Shown one piece after another: positions 16,276 to 25,809 of a stretch of 50,438 bases of DNA. The translations under genes and the position numbers were made by a program. Position 1 is the first letter of the stretch. Each line of letters starts with the position of its first letter. The notes under the pieces were generated by a model. It saw only the letters and a list, made by a program, of their open reading frames with translations, did not search any database and was not told where the DNA came from. Source of the stretch: an uncultured Verrucomicrobiota bacterium (GTDB lineage Bacteria; Verrucomicrobiota; Verrucomicrobiia; Limisphaerales; UBA1412); assembly GCA_944389455.1 (NCBI GenBank), contig CALXMK010000018.1:1-50438 (forward strand), given 5' to 3'.

Positions 16276-18324
16276 ATGATTGAAAATAAATTTACCGCCG
16301 GGCATAAATCTTGTTGGGGAATTCCTCAGCTCGAAAAGAGAAAAGCTCAAGGAAATTCTTTACCCCAAACGTTGGTGCTTGATCAGCAGCAGAAAGATGA
16401 GTTAGCGCAGAAATTAGAAGAATCTATTCTTCGTACTCAAAAGTATCTTCTAAGTATTCAACACGAGGAAGGATATTGGAATTCGGAGTTGTTGGTGGAT
16501 CCACTGACAATAGGGGATTATATTATTTATCAGCACTGGAGTGGAAATATTGATCCAGAGCTAGAAGCAAGCGCTGCAAAATATATTTTACGTGAGCAGC
16601 ATACCGATGGAGGATGGGGGCAATATACAGGAGCGCCTTCGGATATCAATCTTTCTGTCAAAGCGTATCATGCTTTAAAGTTTGCAGGACTTTCAGAGAG
16701 AGATCCTAGAATGGTTCGTGCACGAGCGACAATTCTGCGCATGGGGGGGATTCCCAAGACTAATACCTATACTAAATTTTACTTGGCTCTGGTTGGTCAA
16801 TTCCCTTGGGAGTATTTGCCTTCAATTCCTGTTGAGATGATATTATTGCCTAATTGGTTTTTTTTCAATATCTACGAACTTTCATCTTGGACTCGGGCTA
16901 TGGTGGTTTCTATGTCGATTATTAATCATTTTCAGCCGACACGTAATTTGCCGCCAGAGTACCAGATTAATGAGCTCTATCCATACGGGACTCACAAAAG
17001 TGATTTTTCTCTGCCAAAAGACAAAAAACTTTTCTCCTGGAGGAATTTTTTCCTTTTGGCCAATCGGTTTCTTAAGTGGCATGATTCCATGAGGTGGAAG
17101 CCTTTCCGCAAAAAGGCCTTAAAAATGGTTGAAAAGTGGATGGTTGATAGAATGGGAGAGGGATCAGATGGGTTGGGGGCTATATTCCCATCAATGTGTA
17201 ATTCTTTAATTGCATTGGAGTGTTTGGGGTATGAAAAGAATGATCCGATTTTTCTTAAGGCTAAGAAACATATAGATGATTTAGTCGTTCGTGATCAAGT
17301 GACTGGTGAAGTGAGGGTCCGGCCTTGTTTTGGTCCCGTATGGGATACGGCAATTTGTTCGGTAGCCTTGGCAGAATCTGGGTTACCGTCAGATCATCCT
17401 AGTTTAAAAAAAGCTGCAGATTGGCTTTTAACTAAAGAGGTTAAACAGAGAGGTGATTGGTATGTAAAAAATCCTTATCCGGAGTGTTCTGGATGGGCGT
17501 TTGAGTTCAATAATGTTTTTTATCCTGATGTAGATGATACTGTAAAAGTATTATTAGGATTACGATTGGCTCAAGGAAGTGATCCTGTATTGCAGCAAGA
17601 GGTTATGGATAGAGCAGTGCGCTGGGCGCTGAGTTTTCAATGTAAAGAGGGTGGGTTTGCTGCTTTTGACAAGGATGTTACTAAGCCGTGGTTAGAGAAG
17701 GTGCCGTTTTCAGATCATAATGCAATTTTAGATCCTCCCTGTTCGGATATTACCGGTAGAGTTTTGGAGTATGTAGGCAAGGCAAATTATCCACTGGATT
17801 CGTCGGTATTAAAACGAATTATCGATTATATGAAATCGACCCAGGAGGATGATGGTTCTTGGTGGGGGAGATGGGGAGTTAATTATATCTATGGTACTTG
17901 GCAGGCACTTCGAGGACTTGCGGCGGTCAAAGTGGATATGAATCAGGAATGGGTTATGAGATCTCGGGATTGGCTGGAATCGTGTCAAAATCCGGATGGT
18001 GGTTGGGGGGAGACTCCAGGGTCTTATGATCATGTATGTCTAAAAGGGCAGGGAACCAGTACTGCAACCCAGACTGCGTGGGCGGTGATGGGGATACTCT
18101 CATTTGGTGATCCTACACGACCAAGTGTTAAAACAGGTATTCAATTTTTGATCAATACCCAATACTCGGATGGAACATGGAATGGAGATCAGTATACAGG
18201 AACAGGTTTCCCCAAGGTTTATTATATGAGGTACGATTACTATCGTATGAATTGGCCTTTGATTGCGCTATCAGAGTATAGGGAGGCCTTAAAGAATTGG
18301 AAAGAGCGGCATCCGATTATTTGA
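16276..18324 (+). CDS. shc: Squalene-hopene cyclase
   Basis: Cyclises squalene to hopene/hopanol at the membrane, the key step of hopanoid synthesis. The 682-residue length is usual. The catalytic acid motif is Asp418-Val-Asp420-Asp421 in FYPDVDDTVKVLLG. Several QW-type repeats are visible (EEGYWNSELL, DGGWGQYTG, EGGFAAFDKD, DDGSWWGRWGVNYIYGTWQA, PDGGWGE, SDGTWNGDQY). The early WNSELLVDPLTIGDYI region and the late YMRYDYYRMNWPLIALSEY tail are typical. No other hpn genes are nearby. It is co-transcribed with a thioesterase, and a terminator follows. Confidence 0.97.
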   Translation: MIENKFTAGHKSCWGIPQLEKRKAQGNSLPQTLVLDQQQKDELAQKLEESILRTQKYLLSIQHEEGYWNSELLVDPLTIGDYIIYQHWSGNIDPELEASAAKYILREQHTDGGWGQYTGAPSDINLSVKAYHALKFAGLSERDPRMVRARATILRMGGIPKTNTYTKFYLALVGQFPWEYLPSIPVEMILLPNWFFFNIYELSSWTRAMVVSMSIINHFQPTRNLPPEYQINELYPYGTHKSDFSLPKDKKLFSWRNFFLLANRFLKWHDSMRWKPFRKKALKMVEKWMVDRMGEGSDGLGAIFPSMCNSLIALECLGYEKNDPIFLKAKKHIDDLVVRDQVTGEVRVRPCFGPVWDTAICSVALAESGLPSDHPSLKKAADWLLTKEVKQRGDWYVKNPYPECSGWAFEFNNVFYPDVDDTVKVLLGLRLAQGSDPVLQQEVMDRAVRWALSFQCKEGGFAAFDKDVTKPWLEKVPFSDHNAILDPPCSDITGRVLEYVGKANYPLDSSVLKRIIDYMKSTQEDDGSWWGRWGVNYIYGTWQALRGLAAVKVDMNQEWVMRSRDWLESCQNPDGGWGETPGSYDHVCLKGQGTSTATQTAWAVMGILSFGDPTRPSVKTGIQFLINTQYSDGTWNGDQYTGTGFPKVYYMRYDYYRMNWPLIALSEYREALKNWKERHPII

Positions 18325-18346
18325 GAACAAGATTTCAAGAGAATTG

Positions 18347-18390
18347 AAAGAGAAGATTAGTACGTTTTGTGCAATCTTCTCTTTTTTTTA
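18347..18390 (+). terminator. Rho-independent terminator after shc
   Basis: A 12-bp stem (18347-18358 with 18373-18384) with a 14-nt loop runs into a tract of eight or more T residues. Good terminator for the thioesterase-shc transcript. Confidence 0.85.
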
Positions 18391-18410
18391 TCTAAGGAGG
18401 CCTATTTTGA

Positions 18411-18521
18411 ATGAGAGACCAAAATAGGATCGACGGATGCCAAGGATATAAGTGGGGAGAGAGAATGAATGAGAAGCAAAAGCAGAAAGAAAACTACTTC
18501 GTGTTCTTCCTGCTCGATTAG
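18411..18521 (+). CDS. Possible 36-residue small protein
   Basis: ATG 18411 is preceded at 10 nt by AAGGAGG (18394-18400), a near-perfect ribosome site. The frame encodes a charged, Lys/Gln-rich peptide ending ENYFVFFLLD. An 8-bp inverted repeat (18401-18408 with 18421-18428) overlaps the start codon. It lies just after the shc terminator. No family is recognised, and the short length means it may be chance. Confidence 0.22.
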   Translation: MRDQNRIDGCQGYKWGERMNEKQKQKENYFVFFLLD

Positions 18522-18605
18522 TACTTATTGATAAATCTTTAGCTAATAATATTGGCTGCCGCTTTTTCTCTTTTGTTAAAAGGATTTAATAAAACTGATT
18601 ATTAA

Positions 18606-20672
18606 TTATTTATTTTTTACTTTATCAGCATTGCGTGAAAGCCAAACTTTAGCGGCATAGGCGCTGGGATGATTGGGAGCGAGCTCAATAAATTTCTGAT
18701 AACAGCGGTATGCGTTTTCCAGATCAGAGAATCTGTTTTGATAAATTAATCCCATTTCCAGCCAAGTTTCAGAATGCTTTTCATTATTGCGGGAAGATTT
18801 GCGTAGCTCCAGAATGGCTTCGTTTGGATATCCAGCCTTATTAAGAGCTAAACCAAAATTATAGTGAGCTTCCCAAGAGTCGGGTTCAATAGCTAATGCG
18901 TTCTCAAAGGCCAGCAGAGCGGGTGTATATTCTTGAGCTGCATAGTAGGCTAATCCCAAATTAAAGTGCGCGGTAAACCAAGAGGGGTCTTTTTGGATAG
19001 CTTTAATGTAATATTCAATAGCGGTAGAGAGATCACGATTGCGCTGGGCGCGGAATGCACGCTGAAAGTCCATAGTGGCATTTTCTCTGTTACCTACAGC
19101 TGGTTTCTGAGGATTTCGATAGATATAGCTATCGTAAACATGGAGTGAGTCTGAAGGAATATAGGATTCTTCAATTGATAGATCTGTTTCTTTAGGAGGA
19201 ATAACAGAAATCTTAGGCAAAACATCCTCTTGATTCTTATTTACAGTTTCTGTGGATTCTTTGGGAGCTGTTTTATTCTTCTCCTGTTCTGAGGCAGAGG
19301 AATTCTCTTCTTCGTCGGGACGTCTGGAGTTTCCACCAAATACTCGTGTAAAGAAGTTCCCTCTATCTTCTTTTCTTTCATCTATTGCTTGAGCTGATTG
19401 ATTGGTTTCTGTCTCAGAAGAGATGTTTGTTTGAGCAGAGTTATTTGCTTCTGTCTGAGTTGTTTTTGCTTTATTTTCTTGTGAGGAAGATGAAGATTGT
19501 TCATTGACTGATGACGGGGAATCCAATTCCAAGGGTTCAATAATAGTTTCTACGTTGACCTGAAGGTCCTTAATTTGTTCCATTGCCGCAATTTGGTTAG
19601 TTTGAATTTCTTCAACCGTGTTGGTAGGAGTCGGGTTTGTTTCTTCAGGAGCTTGTGCAATAAGAGCTTGGTTGGTGCTTATCGGCATATTATTGGTAGG
19701 GGCAATTGTTACTTCTTGAACAGGAGGCTCCTGTTGATTGGTTGCCATGGTAGGAGGAATTAAGTTTTCAACAGTTGTAGTAGATTGGTTGGTTTGAACA
19801 GGGAAAGAGGGTGGGTGGACAGTATCTTGAGCAATTTGTGTTAAATCTTGTTGCTGATTAGTTTTAGTCGTGGGGGAAACAGCATGAATTGCATTTTGAG
19901 AAAATTTAATTGCATTCATTTTTCCGTTTAATGCGATGATTTGATCTCGAACTTTGTTTTTGAAGAAGGAATCTTCTGTTTTAGAAAGGTAGTCGTTGTA
20001 GCAGTGGATTGCTTCCTGTGTATTGGTGATTCCTCCTAGTTCTTGCAGAATTACACCTTTGTTCAGATAGGCAGGGGCATAATTAGGATCAGATTGAATG
20101 GCATATTGGAAATATTCGAGAGCTTTTCGTTTATCATTCATTTGTTTAGAGAGTAGTCCAAGGGTGTTGGAAACTCTAGCGTTTTGGGACCCTAAACGTA
20201 GGGTTTTATCAAAGCACTGAATAGCTGAATTCGTTTGTTGAATAGCAAGGTAAGCATAACCAATTTTTTCCCAGGCTTTTCCAGAATTGGATTCAAAGTT
20301 GAGATAGTTTGAAAGGGAATGAATTGCCAGGGTATAGTTTTTCATATCCATATAAAGACAACCAAGATTATATCTTAGTATATTCATGGATGGACTGAGT
20401 GTGTTGGCTCGTTGATAGGCTTGAATAGCTTTCTGATATTGTTTGTTTTGATGGTATGCGATCCCTAGAAAGAGCCATGCTTTTTCATTACCCTGCATGT
20501 ATTTGACCGCTCGTTCCAATTTTTTAACAGCTTCGTCAGGACGACCTTGACTCAGAAGTTCTTCCCCCTGTAAGAGTGCTTTTGGTCCGGATGGGGTACA
20601 GCCAGAGAAATAGATCGCCATTAGGATAAAGGAGAATAGAGGGAAAAAAATATTCCGAATATTTCTAATCAT
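18606..20672 (-). CDS. TPR-repeat lipoprotein
   Basis: Outer- or inner-membrane-anchored scaffold. The signal peptide ends in the lipobox FSGC (~25). Residues ~28-250 contain about six tetratricopeptide repeats (for example AWLFLGIAYHQNKQYQKAIQ). A ~280-residue linker rich in Thr, Asn, Gln, Ser and Glu follows (~265-540), and a second TPR block occupies ~545-680. TPR proteins of this kind assemble envelope complexes, including polysaccharide secretion machines, which would fit the adjoining exopolysaccharide genes; that link is inference. It is divergent from the DUF362-like gene across a 190-bp gap that must hold both promoters. Confidence 0.85.
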   Translation of the reverse strand: MIRNIRNIFFPLFSFILMAIYFSGCTPSGPKALLQGEELLSQGRPDEAVKKLERAVKYMQGNEKAWLFLGIAYHQNKQYQKAIQAYQRANTLSPSMNILRYNLGCLYMDMKNYTLAIHSLSNYLNFESNSGKAWEKIGYAYLAIQQTNSAIQCFDKTLRLGSQNARVSNTLGLLSKQMNDKRKALEYFQYAIQSDPNYAPAYLNKGVILQELGGITNTQEAIHCYNDYLSKTEDSFFKNKVRDQIIALNGKMNAIKFSQNAIHAVSPTTKTNQQQDLTQIAQDTVHPPSFPVQTNQSTTTVENLIPPTMATNQQEPPVQEVTIAPTNNMPISTNQALIAQAPEETNPTPTNTVEEIQTNQIAAMEQIKDLQVNVETIIEPLELDSPSSVNEQSSSSSQENKAKTTQTEANNSAQTNISSETETNQSAQAIDERKEDRGNFFTRVFGGNSRRPDEEENSSASEQEKNKTAPKESTETVNKNQEDVLPKISVIPPKETDLSIEESYIPSDSLHVYDSYIYRNPQKPAVGNRENATMDFQRAFRAQRNRDLSTAIEYYIKAIQKDPSWFTAHFNLGLAYYAAQEYTPALLAFENALAIEPDSWEAHYNFGLALNKAGYPNEAILELRKSSRNNEKHSETWLEMGLIYQNRFSDLENAYRCYQKFIELAPNHPSAYAAKVWLSRNADKVKNK

Positions 20673-20862
20673 GAGAGCAAATAAACCATTCCATTATTAA
20701 ATCAGAGGCTAATGCAAGAAAGACCTTGAAATTCTATCTGTTTACCTAACAATAGCAGTTAGCCGACATGGGGAAGTCTAGCAGTTTTCCCTATGAGAAA
20801 AAAGAGTAATTTCTACAAAAGGATAGCAATTGAGAGGCCTAAGAAAAGAGATAATTTATTTG

Positions 20863-22053
20863 ATGAAAGATCTTTTAAACAAGAAGGTTATAGTTGTATT
20901 TTTTTGTTTTTTAGTGCTTTTCTTAGAGATGTTTCCACAGGAAGTCATTGGAAATTCCCGAGTGGTAAAGGTTTATTCTCCGGAATCTGTGAAGTTATTT
21001 ACTCCGCAAACCTCTGTTGTTCAATCCATGATAGAAGCAGGGTTAAAATCTCTTTTTTTTAAAGAGACTGCGACTGAGGCTCTATTGTCAATTGTTTCTC
21101 CTCAGGATGTGGTTGGAATTAAGGTTTATTCTCTTACTGGTGCTGCCACGGGAAGCCGAAGGGAGGTTGTTTTAGCATTAGTTCATTTTTTAAAGCAGGC
21201 TGGAGTACCGGATTCTAATATTATCGTATGGGATAGGTCTTTGGATATACTTCGTCAAGCAGGGTATTTGGAGATATCAAAAGAGTTTGGATTTCAGGCA
21301 GCAGGGAGTGTGGATGAGGGGTTTGATAAGGAAGTATCTTATAGTTCATTTTTCCCTTCCACTTTAGTTGCTGGAGATGTCGAGTTCCCCTTAGAGAAAA
21401 GAATGAATCAGAGCGTTCTTTCGGATGAAGAATTGGTTAAAATTCCGGAGAATCATTCCGAAGAACAGATTGGCAGACGCTCTTTTATATCTACGTTGCT
21501 GACAAAAAAATTGACAAAAATTATTTTAGTTACACCTCTTAACCATCATAATCAATTAGGAGTGAGCGGGCATATTTACAGTTTGGCAAGCGGAAGTACG
21601 GATAACTTTCTCCGATTTGAGAGTGATGGATTTCGCTTGTCTGAAGCGGTGGCAGAAGTTTATGCTATGGAGGAGGTAGGGGATAAAGTTGTTCTTTGCA
21701 TTACAGATGCCTTAGTTGCTCAATATCGTGGTCAAAGCGAAGGCCTTTTACATTATTCAAAGAGTTTGGAAACTCTTTATTTTTCCAAGGATCCTGTGGC
21801 TTTGGATTGGTTGTCGCTTAAATTGATGATGAGACTTAGAAGCAGTGCAGATCGGCGCAGTTTGAGTCTTTCTATATTTTCGCCGGCTGGAGCTACATTA
21901 TGTGAGAATGCTTCATTACTAGAGCTTGGTTATGCGGATGATTCTAAAATAGATTTGGTTGAGATAAATTTTCCTAGAGAGCGTAAAGTCGTTTCTTTTG
22001 ACACGGCCAAGAGTCAAAAGAATAAGAAAAAGCCTTGGTATAAATTTTGGTAG
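20863..22053 (+). CDS. Exported DUF362-like protein
   Basis: Function unknown. A hydrophobic signal segment (~5-24) is followed by a domain resembling DUF362. The family-like stretches are SPQDVVGIKVYSLTGAATGS and REVVLALVHFLKQAG, then IIVWDRSLDILRQAGY, and later KDPVALDWLSLKLMMR. No ferredoxin-type Cys cluster is present, unlike some DUF362 fusions. ATG 20863 is chosen because the signal segment begins there; a TTG at 20830 would add 11 residues. The gene reads towards the GH9 enzyme 117 nt downstream, so the pair may be co-expressed. Confidence 0.68.
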   Translation: MKDLLNKKVIVVFFCFLVLFLEMFPQEVIGNSRVVKVYSPESVKLFTPQTSVVQSMIEAGLKSLFFKETATEALLSIVSPQDVVGIKVYSLTGAATGSRREVVLALVHFLKQAGVPDSNIIVWDRSLDILRQAGYLEISKEFGFQAAGSVDEGFDKEVSYSSFFPSTLVAGDVEFPLEKRMNQSVLSDEELVKIPENHSEEQIGRRSFISTLLTKKLTKIILVTPLNHHNQLGVSGHIYSLASGSTDNFLRFESDGFRLSEAVAEVYAMEEVGDKVVLCITDALVAQYRGQSEGLLHYSKSLETLYFSKDPVALDWLSLKLMMRLRSSADRRSLSLSIFSPAGATLCENASLLELGYADDSKIDLVEINFPRERKVVSFDTAKSQKNKKKPWYKFW

Positions 22054-22170
22054 CTTTTTTAAATTTAAAGAGCTATTATTTAATAACAAGAAGCTATGCT
22101 AAATAGTGTGGATTGCTTGTTTATTACTCAGTTTTATTTATAGATAGAATTATTTCTAGGAAAATATTTC

Positions 22171-24972
22171 ATGCAAAGTATTAGACAGGAAAAATTTTTA
22201 AATTTATCCCTGATTCTAGTGGGATTGTTGTTGACTGTTTTTTTCTTTTTTGATTTTGATTCTATCTCCTTTTCTAAAGAAAAAAGTTCTGAACAATTGG
22301 TGAGAGAGGTTTTACCAACGGAAACATCTCAGCAGAGAAGTGTCCAGTCAGAAGGTGTAATCCAAGGGGCAAAAGAAACGCTTCAGAAGTTAATAAAACC
22401 TGGACAGAAGCCATTTGCTCTAGATCCAGAAATTACAGTTCCAATACAGGGTAGGATGTGGGTAGAGATCATTGATTCAAGGACAATTTGTGTGGTAGGA
22501 GATTATGATGAGTTTTTAAGAGAGCGTTTTTGGGTAGAATGTGGGGAGGAGTTGAAGCGGATAGAAGATTTATTTGCTAAAGGGAAGCTACCGGATTGGT
22601 CTCGTGATGCGTCTTATGGGATTTTGCCGGCAGAAATTATCTTGAAGTATCGCCCATTGATTGCGCAGGCTTATAACAATGGCAAGAAATTTAGAATTTC
22701 TGATGGGATAACCGTGAAAGAGTATGGCTATTGGGTCAACCCTATAGGATTGATGAGGATAAATGATTTGAAAAGCGGTAAAGAGCTTCGTCCTAAGGTA
22801 GCACAAGTAATTCATTATGCGTTTTTGAGATTGGATTCTGATTTGGAGGTAGGAAAAGAATATACGATAGAGAATCCGTTGGGAGAGAAATCGCAGTTTA
22901 TATTTGATGATACCCGAAATATCAATCAGGCAATAAAGGTTAATCAGGTGGGGTATTCAGATGGTGCCGGTAGGAAATATGCTTATATTGGCAGTTGGTT
23001 GGGGACTTTAGGAGCAATGAATTTATCTAAGTTGGAGGGAAGAGATTATTATCTGAAGGAGGAGAAGAGTGGAAAGATTGTTTATCGAGGTTTTTTGAGT
23101 AAAAGGTTAGTTAAAGAAGCGGGGAAGCATGATTATACCGGAGAAGATGTTTATGAAGCTGATTTTTCTGATTTTAATCAAAAAGGATTGTACCATCTTT
23201 ATTTGCCAGGGATGGGGAGATCTTATCCATTTTTGATTGGAGAAGATGCGATTGGAGTCTCTTTTTATACTCATGCCAAAGGACTTTTTAATAAGCGTTG
23301 TGGTATTGCTAAAGAGAGCCCCTATACGGCGTGGTATTTCAAACCTTGTCATCTCCAGACTTATCAATCGAATTTCCCTCCGAATGATACCCATTATGTT
23401 AAAGACAAGAATGGGGATCGTGATTTTGGTTTTTTTGATGAAAAAGGTAATTCAGTCTCAGTAAAACACTTTACTTTGATTCGGTACAATAATACAGAGA
23501 AGGTAGTAGAAGGTGTTTTGGGAGGATGGCATGATGCGGCGGATTATGATCGGAGACCTTATCATTTAGAGGTTGTGAACTCTCTCTTGAGTGTTTATTT
23601 GATGAATCCTAAGAATTTTAAAGATGGACAGTTGAATATCCCCGAATCAGGAGATGGGTTGCCAGATGTGATTAACGAGGCTTTATGGGGATTGGAGCCT
23701 TGGCGCAAGGCACAAAAGGATAATGGTGCCGCAGGGGGATGGATAGAGGCGGAGAGTCATCCAAAGATAACTAATCCGGGAGAGGATACACAGCACTATT
23801 ATCTCTCGGCTGCAACATGCGAGAGTTCTATGCAATATGCTGGTTATGCATCGATGGCAGCGCTGGCTCTTAAGGAAGTGGGAGATAGAGAGTTGGCTGA
23901 GATTTATCAGGAATCGGCGAGAAGAGCTTATGAATTTGGACTTAATCCGGCTAATCGTTTTATAGCGTCTTATCAGTATCCGGTTATTGAAAAGGTAGAT
24001 GGGAAAAATACAATAGTGATGCATACTTATAGCTATAGAGAGAAAGCAACAGTGCCGATAGGAGATCTTTTTAAGAGCAGTTTTAATCTTTATCTTTTGA
24101 CAAGAGATAAAAAGTATTTAGAACCTGTTTTCCAGAGAAAGAAGGAACTTCTCAAGGAGTTTTCAGATATGTTTTGGGCGACTAGTCCTCTGGTCTATAC
24201 GGAGTTTCTTTTGAACGGAAAGGATTCTGGATTAGATGAGTATTGGGAAGCTTATAGAAAATCCGTTCTGAAAACAGCGGAAACAAGACTTGCATGGATG
24301 GAAGATAATTATCCTTATCGTATTCCGTGGTATCCGATAGGACATGCCTATGTATCTCATATGTCCTGGGGAAATTATCATCCGGCACGCCTTGCTAGGT
24401 TTTTTATTGCGGCTTACCAAATCAGCAGAGAGAGAGTTTATCGAGATGCGGCTTATCTTTGTAATGATTGGCACAATGGAGTTAATCCTACTGGACAGGT
24501 CATGACATCTGGTTTAGGAGTGAATTATCCGATCCGTTTTCTGGATTTACCTTCTTATGGGGACGATATTGCTGAATATGTTCTTGGAATAACCCCTTAT
24601 CGGAATACATATGGAATAGCAAGAGATGATGTAAAGATTGCACATGCTCTCTATTATGATTTGCGAAAGGATAAGAATTTTTTCCCAAAACCGACGATGC
24701 TTTTTTCAGAAGAAGCTTTAGGAACAAATCAACTTTCAGTAGAGGAGTTTTCCAAACAACTTGGAAAAATGTGGCCCGTTTGGAGAAGGTTTGCGAATGT
24801 TGAGGATTTTAGTGTAGCAGCTAGTGAGTATACCGTTCATGAGACAATAGCTCCAGCTGTGTTATTAACGGGATGGTTACTGAATCAACCATGGGTTCCT
24901 GATGAGAAAATAAAAGCACTGAAACCTGTAAATGACCTTAAAGCTTTAAAAGGTTATGGAGCATTGCCCTAG
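22171..24972 (+). CDS. Membrane-anchored glycoside hydrolase family 9 enzyme
   Basis: Predicted endo- or exo-acting glucanase facing the periplasm or cell surface. One hydrophobic helix (~11-30) anchors the N-terminus. Residues ~75-245 form an unassigned beta-rich region. An Ig-like CelD_N-type domain follows (~255-360, beginning IKVNQVGYSDGAGRKYAYIG). The catalytic (alpha/alpha)6 barrel starts near 400. GGWHDAADYDRRPYHLEVVN supplies the paired catalytic Asp residues, IPESGDGLPDVINEALWGLE is a conserved helix, and SEYTVHETIAPAVLLTGWLL near the C-terminus supplies the likely acid Glu. Most GH9 enzymes act on beta-1,4-glucan. Beside an exopolysaccharide locus it might instead trim the exported polymer. 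Confidence 0.88.
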   Translation: MQSIRQEKFLNLSLILVGLLLTVFFFFDFDSISFSKEKSSEQLVREVLPTETSQQRSVQSEGVIQGAKETLQKLIKPGQKPFALDPEITVPIQGRMWVEIIDSRTICVVGDYDEFLRERFWVECGEELKRIEDLFAKGKLPDWSRDASYGILPAEIILKYRPLIAQAYNNGKKFRISDGITVKEYGYWVNPIGLMRINDLKSGKELRPKVAQVIHYAFLRLDSDLEVGKEYTIENPLGEKSQFIFDDTRNINQAIKVNQVGYSDGAGRKYAYIGSWLGTLGAMNLSKLEGRDYYLKEEKSGKIVYRGFLSKRLVKEAGKHDYTGEDVYEADFSDFNQKGLYHLYLPGMGRSYPFLIGEDAIGVSFYTHAKGLFNKRCGIAKESPYTAWYFKPCHLQTYQSNFPPNDTHYVKDKNGDRDFGFFDEKGNSVSVKHFTLIRYNNTEKVVEGVLGGWHDAADYDRRPYHLEVVNSLLSVYLMNPKNFKDGQLNIPESGDGLPDVINEALWGLEPWRKAQKDNGAAGGWIEAESHPKITNPGEDTQHYYLSAATCESSMQYAGYASMAALALKEVGDRELAEIYQESARRAYEFGLNPANRFIASYQYPVIEKVDGKNTIVMHTYSYREKATVPIGDLFKSSFNLYLLTRDKKYLEPVFQRKKELLKEFSDMFWATSPLVYTEFLLNGKDSGLDEYWEAYRKSVLKTAETRLAWMEDNYPYRIPWYPIGHAYVSHMSWGNYHPARLARFFIAAYQISRERVYRDAAYLCNDWHNGVNPTGQVMTSGLGVNYPIRFLDLPSYGDDIAEYVLGITPYRNTYGIARDDVKIAHALYYDLRKDKNFFPKPTMLFSEEALGTNQLSVEEFSKQLGKMWPVWRRFANVEDFSVAASEYTVHETIAPAVLLTGWLLNQPWVPDEKIKALKPVNDLKALKGYGALP

Positions 24973-24993
24973 AGAAAGGAATTATGAAGGGTT

Positions 24994-25764
24994 ATGGCTC
25001 GGATAAAATTTCTTAATACAGAGATTGATAACCTTACTTTTAATGAGGCGTTAAGTGAGATAGATAATATTATTGCTCAACGCAAGCCAAATTCTTTGCG
25101 TTTTGATGGAAAGCTTTTAAAGCCTGCTTATCTTGTAACCCCTAATATGGATCATTTAGCCATTTTGGAGGAAAATGAACAATTCCGAGAAACTTATAAG
25201 CATGCGGATCTCATTTTGGCAGATGGAAAACCTATGATCTGGATTTCAAAATTGAAAGGAACTCCAATTAAGGAGAAAGTTTCAGGGTCGGATCTTTTTC
25301 CACAAATTTGTGAGCTTAGTGCTCATAGGGGATATACAATATTCTTATTGGGAGGAATGGAGAATGTATTGGAGAAAGCGATCCATAAATTAGTCCAAAA
25401 GCATTTAAAGATTAAAATTGTGGGGGTGTTTTCTCCAAAATTCGGATTTGAGAATAATCCAGTAGAAATAAAACAGATTATAGATCAGGTTAGGAAAGCA
25501 TCTCCAGATATATTAGCTATCTTTTTGGGTGCTCCCAAACAGGAGATTTTTATTTATAAGTATAAGGATGAACTTAATGTGCCTATTTCTCTTTGTTTGG
25601 GAGCGGCAATAGATTTCGCCGCAGGGACACGAAAAAGAGCTCCTCATTGGATGCAGATATGCGGATTAGAGTGGTTATTTCGACTATGGATTGAGCCTAG
25701 AAGATTGTATAAAAGATACTTAAGGGATTTTATCTATCTCTTTAAATTATATTTTAAATATTAG
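24994..25764 (+). CDS. WecG/TagA/CpsF-family glycosyltransferase
   Basis: Adds a sugar, typically an N-acetylated mannosamine-type residue, to a lipid-linked intermediate on the cytoplasmic membrane face. The GT26 features are VTPNMDHLAILEENEQF, the catalytic-region Asp in LILADGKPMIWIS, LFLLGG-like IFLLGGMENVLEKA, FLGAPKQEIFI, and the C-terminal membrane-association segment GLEWLFRLWIEPRRLYKRYL. The length of 256 is normal. It follows the GH9 gene by 21 nt and converges on the end of the minus-strand operon, so it probably acts in the same polysaccharide pathway. Confidence 0.9.
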   Translation: MARIKFLNTEIDNLTFNEALSEIDNIIAQRKPNSLRFDGKLLKPAYLVTPNMDHLAILEENEQFRETYKHADLILADGKPMIWISKLKGTPIKEKVSGSDLFPQICELSAHRGYTIFLLGGMENVLEKAIHKLVQKHLKIKIVGVFSPKFGFENNPVEIKQIIDQVRKASPDILAIFLGAPKQEIFIYKYKDELNVPISLCLGAAIDFAAGTRKRAPHWMQICGLEWLFRLWIEPRRLYKRYLRDFIYLFKLYFKY

Positions 25765-25778
25765 TTTTTATTTAAAAT
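25752..25778. terminator. Weak AT-only hairpin between converging genes
   Basis: ATTTTAAATA (25752-25761) pairs with TATTTAAAAT (25769-25778). It covers the stop of the WecG-type gene and lies before the end of the convergent GT4 gene. With no G-C pairs its terminating strength is doubtful. Confidence 0.3.
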
Positions 25779-25809
25779 AGCTTATAAATTAGTTAATTGT
25801 TTAATGAAT

